Shown: positions 14,734 through 15,951 of the stretch, piece by piece
Numbering within the stretch: position 1 is the stretch's first letter
How the letters are laid out: each line of letters begins with the position of its first letter
Source of the DNA: Alphaproteobacteria bacterium
GTDB taxonomy: Bacteria; Pseudomonadota; Alphaproteobacteria; Rhodospirillales; Rhodospirillaceae
NCBI GenBank assembly: GCA_015228695.1
Contig: JADGDA010000032.1
Coordinates: forward strand, 1-15,951
Reading direction: 5' to 3'
Length of the DNA stretch: 15,951 nucleotides
Notes under the pieces: model-generated
Databases searched by the model: none
Told to the model about the DNA's origin: nothing
Seen by the model: only the letters and a program-made list of their open reading frames with translations
Made by a program: the position numbers and the translations under genes

Positions 14734-15594
14734 TTACCGGAACATCTGCAACACGCTCTGCGCCGCCTGGGACGCCATGCTCAGCGAGTTGGTGCCCATC
14801 TGCCGCTGGGTCTGCAACGCCAGCATGTTGGCCGCCTCCTCGTTCATGTCGGCCAGAGTCAGCTTGTCGGCGCCCGCCTTCAGGGTCGTGATCAGGTTCT
14901 TCGCGAAATCCTCGCGGGTCTGAATGATGGCGCTGGACGTACCGAACGACGCGGCGTTGGTACGCAGCGTGGTCAAGGCGTTGTTGATCTGGGACAGGGA
15001 CAGGTTGATGCCGGAAACGTTGCCCCAGTCGCCCGCCGTGCCAGTGGCGCTCAAGGTCTGGGCCGACGTCGAGGCCGTCGTGATGCTGAGACCGGTCATG
15101 GTCATGCTGATGCCGGTCACGGTCAGCTTCGAGGTGCCGTCCTCGTTGAAGGTCGCGATCAGGTTGTCCGGCGTGGACTTCAGGAGATTGACGCCCTTGT
15201 AGCTGGCGTCGTTCACGGCGGAATTGATCTGAGCCATCACGATCTGGAAGTCGGTCATGTTCTTCTTGACCGTGGCGCTGTCGCTGACGTTGTCCAGGGC
15301 GTTGTTGGCAAGCGCCTTCGCCTGGGTGACGAGGGCGGTGATCGCCTGGATCGCCTTGTCAGCGGCCTTCAGGGTCTGGAGCGCCTGACCGATGCCGTCC
15401 AGCCGGTCGCTCAGGTCTCCGGCGCGGTTGTTCAGGCTTTGCGCGGTGAAATAGCTGCTCGGATTGTCGAGGGCGCTGTTGACCTTTTTGCCGGTCGCGA
15501 GCCGCTCCTGGGTCATGTCCTGCAACATGGAGGTGTTTTGCAGCGCCAGCAGGTTGGCACGCATGGACGCGGAAATGGAAATTGGGCCGGGCAT
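14734..15594 (-). CDS. Flagellin
   Basis: This is the secreted filament protein of the flagellum. Its 286 residues make a short flagellin. The N-terminal D0/D1 helices (1 to about 135) contain the family features LLALQNTS, ERLATGKKVNSALDNPSSYF (30-49) and LKAADKAIQAI. A reduced Thr/Ser-rich variable region spans about 140-190. The C-terminal D1/D0 helices contain NEEAANMLALQTQRQMGTNSLSMASQAAQSVLQMFR (251-286). There is no cysteine, as is usual, and no signal peptide, consistent with type III export. The ATG at 15594 follows AGGGGAG (15603-15609) at 8 nt spacing. A hairpin sits just before that site and a terminator hairpin follows the stop. A second flagellin lies upstream in tandem, so this is a multi-flagellin locus. 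The family is certain; the paralogue name cannot be given. Confidence 0.96.
   Translation of the reverse strand: MPGPISISASMRANLLALQNTSMLQDMTQERLATGKKVNSALDNPSSYFTAQSLNNRAGDLSDRLDGIGQALQTLKAADKAIQAITALVTQAKALANNALDNVSDSATVKKNMTDFQIVMAQINSAVNDASYKGVNLLKSTPDNLIATFNEDGTSKLTVTGISMTMTGLSITTASTSAQTLSATGTAGDWGNVSGINLSLSQINNALTTLRTNAASFGTSSAIIQTREDFAKNLITTLKAGADKLTLADMNEEAANMLALQTQRQMGTNSLSMASQAAQSVLQMFR
14738..14814 (-). repeat. 77-bp direct repeat, copy 1 (flagellin 3' end)
   Basis: This stretch is base-for-base identical to 15875-15951, the 3' end of the next flagellin gene. Identity continues up to the window edge and includes all synonymous positions. Confidence 0.95.
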
Positions 15595-15602
15595 AATCTT
15601 AA

Positions 15603-15626
15603 CTCCCCTTCAGAGTCCGTGACTCT
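15603..15626 (-). promoter_or_regulatory. Flagellin leader: stem-loop next to the ribosome-binding site
   Basis: Read on the minus strand, AGAGTC-ACG-GACTCT (15626 to 15612) forms a perfect 6-bp stem with a 3-nt loop. It is followed after two bases by the ribosome-binding site AGGGGAG (15609 to 15603) and the ATG at 15594. In Caulobacter, FlbT controls flagellin mRNA through its 5' leader, so a translational control element is plausible here. The structure is seen; the role is inference. Confidence 0.45.
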
Positions 15627-15653
15627 TCCAGCCTGTTCCGACTGGGTAGCCCC

Positions 15654-15682
15654 ATCGTATCAGAAACCGGCCCGCCTTCCAA
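15654..15682 (-). promoter_or_regulatory. Possible promoter of the complete flagellin gene
   Basis: On the minus strand, TTGGAA (15682-15677) and TACGAT (15659-15654) are 17 bp apart, each matching four of six sigma70 positions. The start would be near 15647, with a leader of about 53 nt containing the stem-loop. I found no clear sigma28 (TAAA...GCCGATAA) or sigma54 element in this spacer, so the assignment is tentative. Confidence 0.3.
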
Positions 15683-15747
15683 CGCAATAATCACAACGAT
15701 CACATGGGAGAACGGGACCTCCAGGGCGCGTGTGGACGACCGCCTTC

Positions 15748-15766
15748 CATGACAAGCACGGTCATG
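15748..15766. repeat. Inverted repeat CATGAC-N7-GTCATG upstream of flagellin
   Basis: Perfect 6-bp arms with a 7-bp spacer lie about 155-170 bp upstream of the flagellin start, between the preceding terminator and the candidate promoter. It could be an operator or a short hairpin. No known regulator motif is recognised. Confidence 0.3.
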
Positions 15767-15775
15767 ACGTGGGAA

Positions 15776-15791
15776 TTTACCATTCGTTAAC
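15776..15791 (+). promoter_or_regulatory. Candidate CtrA-binding box in the flagellin spacer
   Basis: TTTA-N7-TTAAC matches the alphaproteobacterial CtrA consensus TTAA-N7-TTAAC with one mismatch. It lies about 180 bp upstream of the flagellin ATG. CtrA controls motility genes in several Rhodospirillales. A single near-match in an A/T-richer spacer can arise by chance. Confidence 0.3.
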
Positions 15792-15813
15792 CCGTGTTCT
15801 TTGCCCCGGGTTG

Positions 15814-15842
15814 AAAAAAGAGAGGGCGCCACCGGCGCCCTC
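15814..15842 (-). terminator. Intrinsic terminator of the upstream flagellin gene
   Basis: Read on the minus strand, a 9-bp perfect stem GAGGGCGCC-GGT-GGCGCCCTC (15842 to 15822) is followed by TC and six T (15819-15814). It lies about 29 bp past the stop codon of the partial flagellin gene. This is a textbook intrinsic terminator and indicates that the two flagellin genes are separate transcription units. Confidence 0.88.
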
Positions 15843-15870
15843 GTCTCCCGCTTCTCCTCCGCCGAAAGCG

Positions 15871-15951
15871 TCAGCGGAACATCTGCAACACGCTCTGCGC
15901 CGCCTGGGACGCCATGCTCAGCGAGTTGGTGCCCATCTGCCGCTGGGTCTG
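15871..15951 (-). CDS. Second flagellin, C-terminal 26 residues only (cut by window edge)
   Basis: The visible part encodes QTQRQMGTNSLSMASQAAQS followed by VLQMFR and a TGA stop, identical in protein sequence to the end of the neighbouring flagellin. This is the C-terminal D0 helix that packs in the filament core and guides export. The gene continues beyond the right edge. It is in tandem with the complete flagellin, 276 bp of spacer apart, and has its own strong terminator. Nothing can be said about its variable region. Confidence 0.9.
   Translation of the reverse strand, partial: QTQRQMGTNSLSMASQAAQSVLQMFR
15875..15951 (-). repeat. 77-bp direct repeat, copy 2 (second flagellin 3' end)
   Basis: Identical to 14738-14814 at every base and likely to extend past the window edge. 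The repeats lie 1137 bp apart in direct orientation, so recombination between them would produce a fused flagellin. Confidence 0.95.

Noticed and set aside
1..15951. CRISPR arrays, tRNA or rRNA genes, insertion sequences
   Set aside because: No regularly spaced repeats, cloverleaf or CCA-ending structure, transposase motif or terminal inverted repeats were seen.

Overview
The window is GC-rich, densely packed bacterial DNA. It most resembles an alphaproteobacterium of the Rhodospirillales (Magnetospirillum/Phaeospirillum type). The reasons are the HdaA-type replication regulator next to an AI-2E-family permease and a CDP-alcohol transferase, the short flagellins ending in a conserved QMFR tail, and strong G/C third-position codon bias. 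The genus is inference; no rRNA or other marker gene is present.

Layout. (1) 1-1652, minus: an ABC-F ATPase, cut by the left edge. (2) 1798-2220, plus: ndk. It converges on and overlaps by 4 bp the minus-strand purM-purN pair (2217 to about 3952), which makes two enzymes of purine synthesis. (3) 4024-7448, plus: a tightly overlapping operon of a secreted DUF2066 protein, a CDP-alcohol phosphatidyltransferase, an AI-2E/PerM-type permease and hdaA. It is divergent from purM across a short region holding an inverted repeat. (4) 7541-14677, plus: a six-gene operon homologous to hyfB-hyfC-hyfE-hyfF-hyfG-hyfI, i.e. the membrane arm plus large and small subunits of a group 4 (energy-converting) hydrogenase. 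(5) 14734-15951, minus: a complete flagellin and the 3' end of a second one, each followed by a hairpin terminator.

The main discovery candidate is the six-gene operon. The small subunit keeps a hydrogenase-type iron-sulfur cysteine set, and the membrane subunits keep charged residues typical of proton-translocating subunits. The large subunit, however, has lost both [NiFe]-binding cysteine motifs: the first reads R-L-S-G-D-S in place of R-x-C-G-x-C, and the second is rebuilt. No ferredoxin-like subunit, formate dehydrogenase, maturation protease or hyp gene is in the window, and a terminator closes the operon. This matches the poorly understood energy-converting-hydrogenase-related (Ehr) complexes, probably a proton or ion pump driven by an unknown reaction, and not a true hydrogenase or formate hydrogenlyase.

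Smaller points of interest are the absence of any ATG or GTG start for purM, a 24-bp tandem duplication inside the large-subunit gene, a 77-bp perfect identity between the two flagellin 3' ends, and a hairpin directly before the flagellin ribosome-binding site. All calls come from reading the sequence; no database search was run.
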